A program made the translations under genes and the position numbers. Of a stretch of 64,000 bases of DNA, positions 32,999 through 42,345 are shown one piece after another (positions within the stretch are counted from its first letter, which is position 1; the number at the start of each line of letters is the position of its first letter). Where the stretch lies: positions 171,198-235,197 of the forward strand of contig DUAT01000139.1 of NCBI GenBank assembly GCA_012960755.1, read 5' to 3'. Source of the DNA: Gammaproteobacteria bacterium (GTDB lineage Bacteria > Pseudomonadota > Gammaproteobacteria > Pseudomonadales > Azotimanducaceae_A). The notes beneath the pieces were generated by a model. It did not search any database, was not told the DNA's origin, and saw nothing but the letters and a program-made list of their open reading frames with translations.

Positions 32999-34630
32999 AT
33001 GACACCTCGTTTCTTAGCCGTTTTTACAATTATCGTGCTGATGACCTCATGCAACCGTGAGGCAGCTAAATCGCGGGTAGTTCCGCAGACGAGCACTAGC
33101 GTTCCCGAGATGACCATTCTTGCGACCGGGGCGAGCATCGCTGGAGCCAATGGACTACATTTTTCTGCGGACAACGAGCTTTACATCGCCTCCGTCATTG
33201 GTTCCAACATTACTGTCATAAACCCTGACTCGGGCGACGTAATCAGGCAAATGGGCGTGTCTGAGGGTGTGATTGGCCCCGACGATATTGCTTTTTCTAA
33301 CGATGGTTCGTTTTACTGGACTTCGATCCTGACGGGTGAGGTTGCGGGATTCACTGCGACGGGTCAGCGAGTCGTTGCCGCTCGGTTAACACCTGGCGTC
33401 AATCCGATAACTTTTTCGGACGACGGACGACTGTTTGTTGCGCAATGTTTCTTCGGCACCAATCTTTACGAGGTAGATCCCGCAGGCCAGCAACCTGCCC
33501 GCTTGATATCAGACGAGTTAGGCCCGGGCTGTGGCTTGAATGGCATGGACTGGGGGCCCGATGACCGACTCTATGGCCCCCGCTGGTTCACGGGGGAGGT
33601 GGTCAGCTTTAACGTGGATGACAACAGCATGAGAACGGAAGCTAAGGGGTTCGGTACTCCGGCGGCTGTGAAATTCAACTCTCGCGGCGAACTGCATGTA
33701 CTCGATACCGGCAGCGGAGAAGTCATCAAAATCGATGGGGAAGAAAGAACCGTCATCGCAACCTTAAGTCCAGGACTCGATAATTTCAGCTTTGACAAGG
33801 ATGACCGGTTGTTTGTCTCCAGCTTCACAGACGGATTCGTTAAACGGGTCGAGGCTGATGGCTCGCTGACCACCCTGCTCCCCTCTGGTATGGCGCATCC
33901 AGGCGGACTCACGCTACTGGGAAATGAAATCGTTGTCGCGGATTTACACGGGATTCGTTTCTACGACAAAACAACCGGTGAGGAAACTCGGGTTCAAAGA
34001 AGCATCCTCGGAGTCAGCGAAATGGGCGGCGCTGTCAATGTTTCAACTGACGGTAGCAATCTTATTTTGGTTTCATGGCTGGACAACGACGTCAGGGTTT
34101 GGGACCCAAGAAACGAAAAGGTACTCGAACGATACTCTAATCTGGCTGCCCCTGTGGCGGCGGTCCGTTATGCTGGAAAGTTGGTCGTCACCGAATATGG
34201 CAAGCAGCGGGTGATATCAATCAGTGACGCTGGTACGGAAGCACACTTTTCTTTCGCTGCACCTGCTGGCCTGGCGGTCTCCGGCCATTCCCTGTTCTTA
34301 ACAGATCGAGCAAGCGGTAGTATCTATTTAATCGGAGCAGATGATACGATTTTAGATCAGCCAAAACTTGTGGTCGAAGGTCTTGATGCTCCGGAAGGGT
34401 TTGTCGTAGTTGACGATTCATTTATTGTCGTAGAGGCGGCGAATGGAAATATTGTCAGAGTCAATGCTGAAAACGAAAAAGAATTGTTAGCTACAATTGC
34501 ACCAGGCAGCCCTGCTGCGGCGGATGCACAACCAAAGTCTATGATATTCAATGGCATCACCATCGATACGTTAGGGAACCTATACGTATCGGGTGAAACC
34601 AGTCGTCGGTTATACAAGATCAGTTGGTAA
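32999..34630 (+). CDS. Large beta-propeller lipoprotein (NHL/SMP-30-like)
   Basis: 543 residues. Signal peptide MTPRFLAVFTIIVLMTSC with a lipobox-like cysteine at 18. Two sets of repeated blades follow, with units such as GPDDIAFSNDGSFYWTSILTGEV, FDKDDRLFVSSFTDGFVKRVEADG and GLAVSGHSLFLTDRASGSIYLIGADD, making one large or two smaller propellers. The GLNGMDWGPDDRLYGPRW unit looks like an SMP-30/gluconolactonase blade. It is probably anchored in the outer or inner membrane facing the periplasm. The hydrolase upstream may act on the same substrate. Function unknown. It converges on yaeQ. Confidence 0.85.
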   Translation: MTPRFLAVFTIIVLMTSCNREAAKSRVVPQTSTSVPEMTILATGASIAGANGLHFSADNELYIASVIGSNITVINPDSGDVIRQMGVSEGVIGPDDIAFSNDGSFYWTSILTGEVAGFTATGQRVVAARLTPGVNPITFSDDGRLFVAQCFFGTNLYEVDPAGQQPARLISDELGPGCGLNGMDWGPDDRLYGPRWFTGEVVSFNVDDNSMRTEAKGFGTPAAVKFNSRGELHVLDTGSGEVIKIDGEERTVIATLSPGLDNFSFDKDDRLFVSSFTDGFVKRVEADGSLTTLLPSGMAHPGGLTLLGNEIVVADLHGIRFYDKTTGEETRVQRSILGVSEMGGAVNVSTDGSNLILVSWLDNDVRVWDPRNEKVLERYSNLAAPVAAVRYAGKLVVTEYGKQRVISISDAGTEAHFSFAAPAGLAVSGHSLFLTDRASGSIYLIGADDTILDQPKLVVEGLDAPEGFVVVDDSFIVVEAANGNIVRVNAENEKELLATIAPGSPAAADAQPKSMIFNGITIDTLGNLYVSGETSRRLYKISW

Positions 34631-34679
34631 AAAATGCTGCCGATGTAAGGCTGACATCACTCGATTTCAAGATTCATGG

Positions 34680-35213
34680 CTATTGTGACAGTTCAACCCA
34701 GGATACCTCGCACTCTCCGGATTCTGCGGCAACAAACGCAGATCCGCCGGTAATGGTCACCGACATTTTCATTGTGCGTTGCACTAACGAAACCAGGGAC
34801 TGTATTGATTCCCAATCGAATTGATAAACAGACACTGGCAAACGAGTCAGTTTGGTTTGAGACTGTTGCCACCAGAGGTTCGATTTGGTGTTGAAACTGT
34901 AGATCCGTACCTCCTCCGCAAGCCGGGCGGCTTTCTTGATACGATCGATTGACGGTTCTCCGACGTCAATCCACAACGAAATTTGGCCATCCAGGGTACG
35001 AGCCCACAGATCCGGTTCTTCGATGGCTGATAGTCCCCGGGTAAAGGCCAATTGTGCGGTTGCGTTGATACAATAAGACAAGACCCGGACCATCATTCGT
35101 TCGACGGTTTCTGAGGGGTGCAGGGCAATGGTCAAATTGAGCGCATCATAGTGATTACGGTCCAAATCCGATAACGCGATATTCAATTTGTATATGGTGG
35201 GCTTAATCGCCAC
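34680..35213 (-). CDS. yaeQ: YaeQ family protein
   Basis: 177 residues. YaeQ proteins have a PD-(D/E)XK nuclease-like fold of unknown role. Recognised by the N-terminal VAIKPTIYKLNIALSDLDRNHYDALNLTIALHPSETVERMMVRVLSYC and DLWARTLDGQISLWIDVGEPSIDRIKKA, which are the family signature. The likely start is GTG at 35213, matching the usual N-terminus; the frame remains open upstream for 11 more codons. It is divergent from dnaE2. Confidence 0.94.
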   Translation of the reverse strand: MAIKPTIYKLNIALSDLDRNHYDALNLTIALHPSETVERMMVRVLSYCINATAQLAFTRGLSAIEEPDLWARTLDGQISLWIDVGEPSIDRIKKAARLAEEVRIYSFNTKSNLWWQQSQTKLTRLPVSVYQFDWESIQSLVSLVQRTMKMSVTITGGSAFVAAESGECEVSWVELSQ

Positions 35214-35294
35214 GTGTGTTTCTCGACAGTTATCAGAGCAATTCACGCCAGACTAGCACAGGCTTCGCGATTGATCTGCGTATCTTTCCAGAAT

Positions 35295-35309
35295 TAAGTA
35301 AACTGTCCC
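35295..35309. repeat. Right arm of the palindromic repeat (partial copy)
   Basis: TAAGTAAACTGTCCC equals 15 bases of the right arm of the repeat at 11545-11560. No left arm is found nearby. It lies between yaeQ and dnaE2, 77 bases before the LexA box. Confidence 0.8.
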
Positions 35310-35385
35310 ACGAGTATCCCCGCACTCTTCGCCCATGTTTTTTCGAATAAATCATGAGATCAAATACACTTGTCAATTTCATAAA

Positions 35386-35404
35386 TACTGTATATATTTA
35401 CAGT
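35386..35404. promoter_or_regulatory. LexA box (SOS operator) of dnaE2
   Basis: TACTGTATATATTTACAGT, with the CTGT-N8-ACAG core at 35388-35403, is identical over 19 bases to the operator of imuAB at 5205-5223. It ends 29 bases before the dnaE2 ATG at 35434, which excludes an in-frame ATG at 35335 as the usual start. Confidence 0.94.
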
Positions 35405-35433
35405 CATGTATCAATAAACAGTATTGTGGACAC

Positions 35434-38400
35434 ATGTCACTCTTTGCACGAGCTTCTACACAATCCTTTACACAAACCTCCCCACAAACTAACCCTGCGC
35501 AGCTCCCCTACGCCGAACTCCACTGCATCAGTAACTTCTCCTTTCTGCGCGGCGCATCCCATGCTGATGAGCTCGTAAAACAGGCAAGCCTGCTGGGCTA
35601 TTCCGCCATCGCGATCACCGATGAATGCTCGATGGCAGGAGTTGTGAAGGCACATATGGCCGCGAAGGAATGCGGGATCAAACTGATTGTCGGGAGCGAG
35701 TTTCATTTTGATGAGGATGTTCATCTTATCTTGCTGGCACCGAATCGAACCGGTTACGGGCAAATTTGCAATCTCATTACTATTGCCCGGCGACGAGCAG
35801 AGAAAGGCGAATACCAGATTCGATTGAAAGACATACAATTTGGATTAGGTCAGTGCCTTGCTATCTGGCTGCCTTCTGCCTCGACTGCAAATAGCACCGG
35901 CGCCAGTAATCAATACGGCAACGGTGATCAGCTGAAGGCAACATTTAAGGATCGCCTCTGGTTAGGGGTGGAAATATTTCCTGATGGGCATGAGCTGAAA
36001 TGTTACCAGCAGGCTTTCGAGCTTTGTGAAGCTTTGCATATCAATATGGTCGCCATGGGTGATGTGCATATGCATCACCTGGACAGAAAAGCATTGCAGG
36101 ATGTGATCTCGGCCGTACGGATGGGGCAGTCCGTGCGACTGGCGGGGAAATTACTGTTTGCTAACCGGGAAAAATACCTCCGGCCCCTATCGGTAATCAG
36201 CAAGCTCTACCCTCCCAGGTTGTTGGCAGAAACCCTGCGTATTGCTGACCTGTGTGACTTTTCACTGGACGAATTACGCTATGAATACCCGGAAGAGCTG
36301 GTACCGCCTCACCTGACACCCAGTGAATATTTGCGCCAACTGGTTGAAAAAGGCGCACAGGAACGCTGGCCCAATGGAATTAAGCATTCAGTTCGTGGAC
36401 TGGTTGAAAAAGAACTCAACCTGATTGCTGAACTTGAGTATGAGTATTACTTTCTCACCGTATTCGACATCGTTCACTTTGCCCGCAGCCAGGACATTCT
36501 TTGTCAGGGACGGGGTTCCGCAGCGAACAGTGCCGTGTGCTTTTGCCTGAAGGTTACCGAGGTTGACCCTGCCAAGAGCGATCTGCTATTCGAGCGATTT
36601 ATCTCCAAAGAACGTAACGAGCCCCCGGATATTGACGTCGACTTTGAACATGAACGGCGTGAGGAAGTGATTCAGTATATCTACAAGAAATACGGCAGGG
36701 AAAGAGCGGCTATTGCCGCGACGGTTGTAACCTACCGACCTAAAAGCGCCGTTCGTGATGTGGGGAAAGCCCTCGGCATGGATTTACAATTGGTGGATCA
36801 TTTGGCCAAGTCCTTATCCTGGTGGGATAAGCGGGATGAATTACTTGAACGGTTTGAAGAGGCCGGGATCAATCCCCGCAGCCCTATTATTGGTCAATTT
36901 ATGACTCTGGTGAATGAGATCCTGGGATTCCCCAGACACTTATCCCAACACGTCGGTGGCTTTATAATCTCTCGCGGTCCCTTGTCCCATCTTGTCCCGG
37001 TGGAAAATGCCGCCATGGATGACCGCACGATTATTCAATGGGATAAAGATGACCTTGAGTCACTGGGTTTACTTAAGATAGATATCCTGGCGCTGGGTAT
37101 GTTAACGGCGATCCGCAAAAGCCTGGACATGATCAACAACTACCGTGGCCTTAAGAATAATACAAAGCTGACTATCGCTAATATGCCTTCTGAAGATCCC
37201 CTCACCTATCAGATGCTGCAACGAGGTGACAGTATTGGGGTATTTCAGGTGGAATCCCGGGCACAAATTTCCATGTTGCCACGACTAAAGCCAAAAAACT
37301 TTTATGACCTTGTCATCGAAGTCGCCATCGTAAGACCAGGACCTATTCAGGGCAATATGGTGCATCCTTATTTAAAGCGCAGAAATGGCGATGAGGCGGT
37401 CACCTATGCTAACGATGCTGTCAAGTCTGTACTGGGAAGAACCCTGGGTGTGCCCATATTCCAGGAACAGGTCATCAAACTTGCTGTTGTTGCCGCAGGA
37501 TTTACACCTGGCGAAGCAGACCAGTTAAGACGTGCAATGGCAGCCTGGAAGCGTAAAGGAGGTTTGGAGGTTTTTCAGCAAAAACTTATCAACGGAATGC
37601 TGGAACGAGGTCATGAACGTGAATTCGCGGAGCGTATTTTCGAACAGATAAAGGGTTTCGGAGATTATGGTTTTCCGGAATCCCATGCCGCCAGTTTTGC
37701 CCTGCTGGTTTATTTTTCGGCCTGGATCAAACGCCATGAGCCAGCAGCTTTCTACTGTGGTTTACTGAACAGCCAGCCAATGGGGTTCTATTCCCCGTCA
37801 CAGTTGGTCCAGGATGCCAGGCGACACAATATCGAAATTCGACCCGTTGATGTGTTCACCAGCCAGTGGGAGTCCACGTTGGAATTGCCTTCTCTATCCT
37901 CCAGAACGGGGCCCGGCCATTATTCCCAACCTGCAATACGTTTAGGTTTCCAGCGAATAAAAGGGTTCGGGGAAGATGCGGCAAACCGGATTATTCAGGT
38001 TCGAAGCAGTCAATCCAGACCCTTTAAAAAGGCATTCACGTTACAGGACTTCGCCCGGGGTGCCCGTCTGGATCGAGGTGATCTTGACCGGTTAACCGAG
38101 GGCGGCGCTTTCAGGTCCCTGTCGGGCCATTGCTACCAGACGCACTGGGAAGCAAAAGGAATCATGACGGCAGAATCAGATGCGACGTCTTCCGGCTTCC
38201 CTGCCCTTGATAACGTCGCCGAAAAGGAACAGGTCTATTTACCCCCACCGCTGGAATCAGACGATCTCAGGGCAGATTACACCAGCCTCGGGTTAACGCT
38301 CGGCCGCCACCCCATGGCAATGCTGCGGGAATCTGCACCGTTTAACAGATTCACAAAAGCCTCAGACCTCGAACAGCTTAACCATGGCCGCTTTGTGCAG

Positions 38401-38670
38401 GTTGCAGGTATTGTGACTGGCAGGCAACGCCCCTCATCGGCATCGGGGGTCATATTTCTGACTCTTGAAGATGAAACCAATAATATCAATGTAGTGATCT
38501 GGACTCGGGTCCTCGAAACCTACCGTGCTGCGGTGGTACAGGGTCGGCTATTGAAAATCAAAGGGGTGATGGAACGACAGGAATCTGTGATCCATGTTAT
38601 TGCCGGGCATGTTGAAGATTTGAGTCATTACCTGGAGCATTTTTCCTTGCAATCCAGGGATTTTAGATAA
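35434..38670 (+). CDS. dnaE2: Error-prone DNA polymerase DnaE2 (ImuC)
   Basis: 1078 residues, the normal length for DnaE2. It is the catalytic subunit of the ImuA/ImuB/DnaE2 mutasome for damage-induced mutagenesis. The PHP domain opens with YAELHCISNFSFLRGASH and AIAITDECSMAGV. The polymerase core has PPDIDVDFEHERR, ERAAIAATVVTYRPKSAVRDVGKALG and GRTLGVPIFQEQV, and a C-terminal OB-fold (VQVAGIVTGRQRPSSASGVIFLTLEDETN). The start is downstream of the LexA box. The gene is single, 28 kb from imuAB, and its flanks carry palindromic repeats, so its position may result from relocation. Confidence 0.96.
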   Translation: MSLFARASTQSFTQTSPQTNPAQLPYAELHCISNFSFLRGASHADELVKQASLLGYSAIAITDECSMAGVVKAHMAAKECGIKLIVGSEFHFDEDVHLILLAPNRTGYGQICNLITIARRRAEKGEYQIRLKDIQFGLGQCLAIWLPSASTANSTGASNQYGNGDQLKATFKDRLWLGVEIFPDGHELKCYQQAFELCEALHINMVAMGDVHMHHLDRKALQDVISAVRMGQSVRLAGKLLFANREKYLRPLSVISKLYPPRLLAETLRIADLCDFSLDELRYEYPEELVPPHLTPSEYLRQLVEKGAQERWPNGIKHSVRGLVEKELNLIAELEYEYYFLTVFDIVHFARSQDILCQGRGSAANSAVCFCLKVTEVDPAKSDLLFERFISKERNEPPDIDVDFEHERREEVIQYIYKKYGRERAAIAATVVTYRPKSAVRDVGKALGMDLQLVDHLAKSLSWWDKRDELLERFEEAGINPRSPIIGQFMTLVNEILGFPRHLSQHVGGFIISRGPLSHLVPVENAAMDDRTIIQWDKDDLESLGLLKIDILALGMLTAIRKSLDMINNYRGLKNNTKLTIANMPSEDPLTYQMLQRGDSIGVFQVESRAQISMLPRLKPKNFYDLVIEVAIVRPGPIQGNMVHPYLKRRNGDEAVTYANDAVKSVLGRTLGVPIFQEQVIKLAVVAAGFTPGEADQLRRAMAAWKRKGGLEVFQQKLINGMLERGHEREFAERIFEQIKGFGDYGFPESHAASFALLVYFSAWIKRHEPAAFYCGLLNSQPMGFYSPSQLVQDARRHNIEIRPVDVFTSQWESTLELPSLSSRTGPGHYSQPAIRLGFQRIKGFGEDAANRIIQVRSSQSRPFKKAFTLQDFARGARLDRGDLDRLTEGGAFRSLSGHCYQTHWEAKGIMTAESDATSSGFPALDNVAEKEQVYLPPPLESDDLRADYTSLGLTLGRHPMAMLRESAPFNRFTKASDLEQLNHGRFVQVAGIVTGRQRPSSASGVIFLTLEDETNNINVVIWTRVLETYRAAVVQGRLLKIKGVMERQESVIHVIAGHVEDLSHYLEHFSLQSRDFR

Positions 38671-38843
38671 GGATATTCTAAACCCCCAGACCTGATGATC
38701 TTTCATGACCGTGTTGATTTGGAGTTAGCGCACCTATTGACATAGTTGTTTATGTATAAATGTTACACGTACTGACTTTGTTGCTGATTTCTGACAGGGA
38801 ACTCGATGGCTAGAATCCAAATGGTGTTTCCGGGTGCAGATCT

Positions 38844-38884
38844 GGACAGTTTACTTATATACCCGGCATACAAGTAAACTGTCC
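38844..38884. repeat. Palindromic interspersed repeat, full copy 2
   Basis: Arms GGACAGTTTACTT (38844-38856) and its complement (38872-38884) enclose a 15-base loop, matching the repeat at 11518. It lies about 170 bases after dnaE2. Confidence 0.86.
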
Positions 38885-38915
38885 CGGGAATAAACCGGGA
38901 ATAGCAGATCGGGGA

Positions 38916-40519
38916 TCAAAGAAAGCGCTCTCTAAACCGTTGGAACTGATAAGCTGATACCAGCAGCAGAACGCCGATACCCATGAAAGCGATGACCTTC
39001 TGAAATACCGAGAAGTCTTCCATATCGAACCCAAGTATCTTGACGACAGCCAGCAGGTAAAAAACCAGGGCCAACTTTAGCATGGTGCTGAATCGCTTGA
39101 TTACTGTGGTGAACAATATGGCAGTGGCGTGGGCAACCAACAATACCGTTGAGTATGGACCCAGTTCATCATCGAACCAGATATCCACTGCGCTGAGATA
39201 AGTCACCATCACCAGGACATGAAAATACCAAAACTGTAACTGTGCTGGTGTGATGAGATTCTTGATGATTCGACGTTGTGGTGGATTACCGTACCTGCAT
39301 TCCGGAATCCTTACCTATGACCAGGCGACGCCCAGACTCAAACAGGAAAATAAGTATCACCGCATTCGCCCCAAGCAGCAGCCCCAGTAGCGTCGTGTCA
39401 GCCATTGCTTGCCACAGGGCAATCGCAAAAAATAAAGCATTTGAGGTGACGAGTGCTATATCAACCCTCTCTACCAGTCCCCGTTTACTGATTCGGCTGA
39501 TCAGCAGGTAGTAGTTGAACAGATAGAAAAACCCATGCAGGCCGAACAGGGTAACGATACCCATGTCACTTGCCGCATAAAGATGAGATTGAAACGCTAT
39601 TGTAATGACAACAAAATTCAGGTTGGCAAGAACAACCCAACGAATACGCTGACTAAGATGAATGTAGGCGATGCTGATAAGCAGCTGGATAATGAAGTAG
39701 TGTTCGCCACCAAATAATGTCGATCCGATGACCAGTGGAGACAAGGAAGCACCCACCAGACTTACGACCGCGACAATCCTGGTTTCATACAAATAAGCCA
39801 GTAATATACCGCCAGCGGTAACAACCGAGAACAAAAACAGTTCGGGCCCGGATTCAAGAAGTTGATAATAAGATCCCGCGAAGTAGCTGCAGAGATAACA
39901 GAGCGTTACGCCCAGACCTAAAATGGCACTGGCAAACTCCTGCTGATCCTCACGCTTGCTAGCCAGCCAGGCGCCATATCCAATGACCCCAAGAGAACCC
40001 AGGAACATCAGCAACATTTTGGCAATATCTCCCAGGATATTGGTAAATGTATATTGCAACAGGTAACCGGAACCCATAACCAGAGCCAGGATTCCGGCGA
40101 TTGTCATCATGAACACTGGCGCTTTGCCTAGTTTTTGATAGTGCTTGTAGGCATCAGAAGCTTGCTTGTAAAACTCTGAGAAGGGACCCAAATGGAGGAG
40201 CAAAAAGTCGATAAACCAGTTTATCCTGTTCTTCAGGACATTTTCCCTAATGGGAGGGGGCTGCGCTTAACTGTTCTGTTCCTGGTTCCAGTGGTTCTAA
40301 TGGCGCAATCGCTTTTTCGGGAAATCTGGCGTCATTTACCGGCTCGTGATTATTTTTTTGTTCAATGGAAGCGCCGGGAGGGGCAGCAGGAAGTTGAAAC
40401 TCAAGCTCATCGATTTTGTTCTCGAGCCCGGCCAGTTCACGATCCATGCGCTGACGCATGTCATCTATTTGCTTCTGAATTTCCCGGATCGATCGCTTTA
40501 TGTCGCTTTCAGCCATCAT
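38916..40519 (-). pseudogene. DUF2339 membrane protein gene, frame broken and shortened
   Basis: Three pieces of one DUF2339-type membrane protein lie in order on the minus strand. 40519-40247 encodes the usual coiled-coil N-terminus (KRSIREIQKQIDDMRQRMD). 40203-39286 encodes ten or so membrane segments (APVFMMTIAGILALVMGSGYLLQY). 39212-38916 encodes the C-terminal DUF2339 end (LALVFYLLAVVKILGFDMEDFS). One extra base in the G run at 40256-40260 separates the first two frames: removing it joins AAPPIRENVLKNR to the second. Another shift lies near 39290. Intact members are far longer (hundreds more residues), so internal sequence is also missing. The stops could also come from sequencing errors in the homopolymer. 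Confidence 0.78.
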
Positions 40520-40603
40520 CGCATATGCTGACTTCTTTAGCTCCCTGCTAGGTACTTTTCGACACAGACAACAAGCAGACGGGTAAACCGGATCAGGGGC
40601 GCT

Positions 40604-41104
40604 CTAACTTCTCAATGTAATCCGTGCATTCACCTTGCCAGATTGCTCTTGCCTGTCTATTGAAATCCGCCCGACAACAAAACCTTGCGATTGCAGACTC
40701 TCTAACCATTCAATCAAGTCATTAAAACTAACTTCACTAAATGTAACACTAACACCATTATTGCCTTCCGGTTGCAATCGGCTCGGCTTGATACCAGATT
40801 GCTGTGCAGAACTGGACACCGTCGACAGCAGCGACTGACCACTCACTGCTGCACGGGACTGCTTGCCTAAAGAAGCACGAGCTTGCTGCTCACTGGCGCG
40901 CAAATACTGTAAAGTAGACAACTGCCGAACATGATTCTGTAGCCCCTTGTCATAATAAGTATTCGCAGGAGACCAGATCAGGGTATAGATGAGCAGCAGC
41001 GCGACAAACCCAATTAGACCATTGACTGCCAGGCGTTCTCTGCTCTCCAACTGGTTATAGCGAAGTAGCAGGTTTTGAATCCAGGAAATGTCCATCACCG
41101 CCAC
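40604..41104 (-). CDS. gspM: Type II secretion protein GspM
   Basis: 166 residues. GspM is an inner-membrane component binding GspL. A single membrane segment (LAVNGLIGFVALLLIYTLIW, about 25-44) follows a short cytoplasmic tail; the periplasmic region ends in the ferredoxin-like fold typical of GspM (VSFNDLIEWLESLQSQGFVVGRISIDRQ). The start GTG overlaps the gspL stop; an ATG three codons later is also possible. Last gene of the cluster; gspN is absent. Confidence 0.9.
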   Translation of the reverse strand: MAVMDISWIQNLLLRYNQLESRERLAVNGLIGFVALLLIYTLIWSPANTYYDKGLQNHVRQLSTLQYLRASEQQARASLGKQSRAAVSGQSLLSTVSSSAQQSGIKPSRLQPEGNNGVSVTFSEVSFNDLIEWLESLQSQGFVVGRISIDRQEQSGKVNARITLRS

Positions 41105-42345
41105 TATGAGCCACCCAGTGATTTTATTTTAATACTACCTTTGACGGAATCGTCGCCCTGGTTTATGGTACCAATCTCTGCCACCATACCAAGCTTTGTC
41201 AGCGTCTGAATGAACTGGATCAGTTCCTGGTCATTTTCTGCAGTTTCAAGCTGTAACACCAGTTCGCCCTGCTTTTCGTTAAAATTGACATTATTGAGCA
41301 CTAAATCGGAACCGGGTAAATGCTTCGCAGTGCCTGCAAACAAACCCAGGAAGCCATCCCGATCACTGCCGCTGACCTGACCCAAGTGCGAATTCCATCG
41401 ACGTTTGATATCTCGTACATTTCTGTCTTTGGGGAATATTTCGGTATACAGGGTGCGCGATTCAACCTCCAACTCACCGGCTTTCAAATTCAGATACATG
41501 CCCTGACCTAACAATGATGCAATCTGTAGCCCAAAAGCACAAACACACAGGACAGCCGCAACTCGCCAGGCACCTCGCTGTGAATTTCCAGCCACCTCAA
41601 CTTTGAACTCGCCTTGCAGGAGGTTGATACCCTTCTTGTTGAAACCGCGACACAGTGATTCAAAGGGTCCGTATTCGAGATCAGTGACAGCAACGGTATT
41701 TTCCTGCTCTGCATTAATCTGGGCAACGGTCAGCTCTGTCGCCTCGCGAGCTGACTCATGCACCATCAATGTCACATTTTCCTTTTCTTCATCAGACAGT
41801 AAGCCAACGGAAGTGGCGAGCAGATCAGACTCGATGCAGAACCCTTGTAATTCATCGGTCCGTACAAGAACACGTTCGCCATCGATGAGGATGGAACACC
41901 CATTGCCATAAGGCACCGAAAGTGTATCCACAGTCAGGAAACTCGATGTTATTCCCGCATCTTGCAGACGATCCAACCAGTACTGCAATCGCTGACGGTC
42001 TATTACTGCAATGGCAGTATTTCCATATCCATCCTTGTCCCCAATGGCAAAGTGACAGGCTTCAATGTCTGCCGCGAGACTTTCTTCCACCATGAATGGC
42101 ACAGCCTGCAGGATCTGTCGTTGTTGTTTGCTTGGGATCATTGCGCTGGTGAGGAGCACTTCTTCACCTCTCAACATGACATAAGTCGAACCGCTTAGAT
42201 CAAGATCCGCAACCAGCCCCGTGATTTCATCGAGCTGGCCTTCGCCTCGAAATCGAACAATCCCCGAGACTTCATCCAGCAACATCCATTCGATATTAAT
42301 CTGACCTTGATGTTCACCCAGACGTAAGAAAAGATTCTCAGCCAT
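41104..42345 (-). CDS. gspL: Type II secretion protein GspL
   Basis: 413 residues. An actin-like cytoplasmic domain that docks the ATPase GspE, with MLRGEEVLLTSAMIPSKQQRQILQAVPFMVEE as the typical N-terminal part, one membrane segment near residue 265 (AVLCVCAFGLQIASLLGQGMY) and a periplasmic domain. ATG 42345 gives MAENLFLRLGEH and overlaps gspK by 8 bases; earlier in-frame codons lie inside gspK. Confidence 0.92.
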   Translation of the reverse strand: MAENLFLRLGEHQGQINIEWMLLDEVSGIVRFRGEGQLDEITGLVADLDLSGSTYVMLRGEEVLLTSAMIPSKQQRQILQAVPFMVEESLAADIEACHFAIGDKDGYGNTAIAVIDRQRLQYWLDRLQDAGITSSFLTVDTLSVPYGNGCSILIDGERVLVRTDELQGFCIESDLLATSVGLLSDEEKENVTLMVHESAREATELTVAQINAEQENTVAVTDLEYGPFESLCRGFNKKGINLLQGEFKVEVAGNSQRGAWRVAAVLCVCAFGLQIASLLGQGMYLNLKAGELEVESRTLYTEIFPKDRNVRDIKRRWNSHLGQVSGSDRDGFLGLFAGTAKHLPGSDLVLNNVNFNEKQGELVLQLETAENDQELIQFIQTLTKLGMVAEIGTINQGDDSVKGSIKIKSLGGS

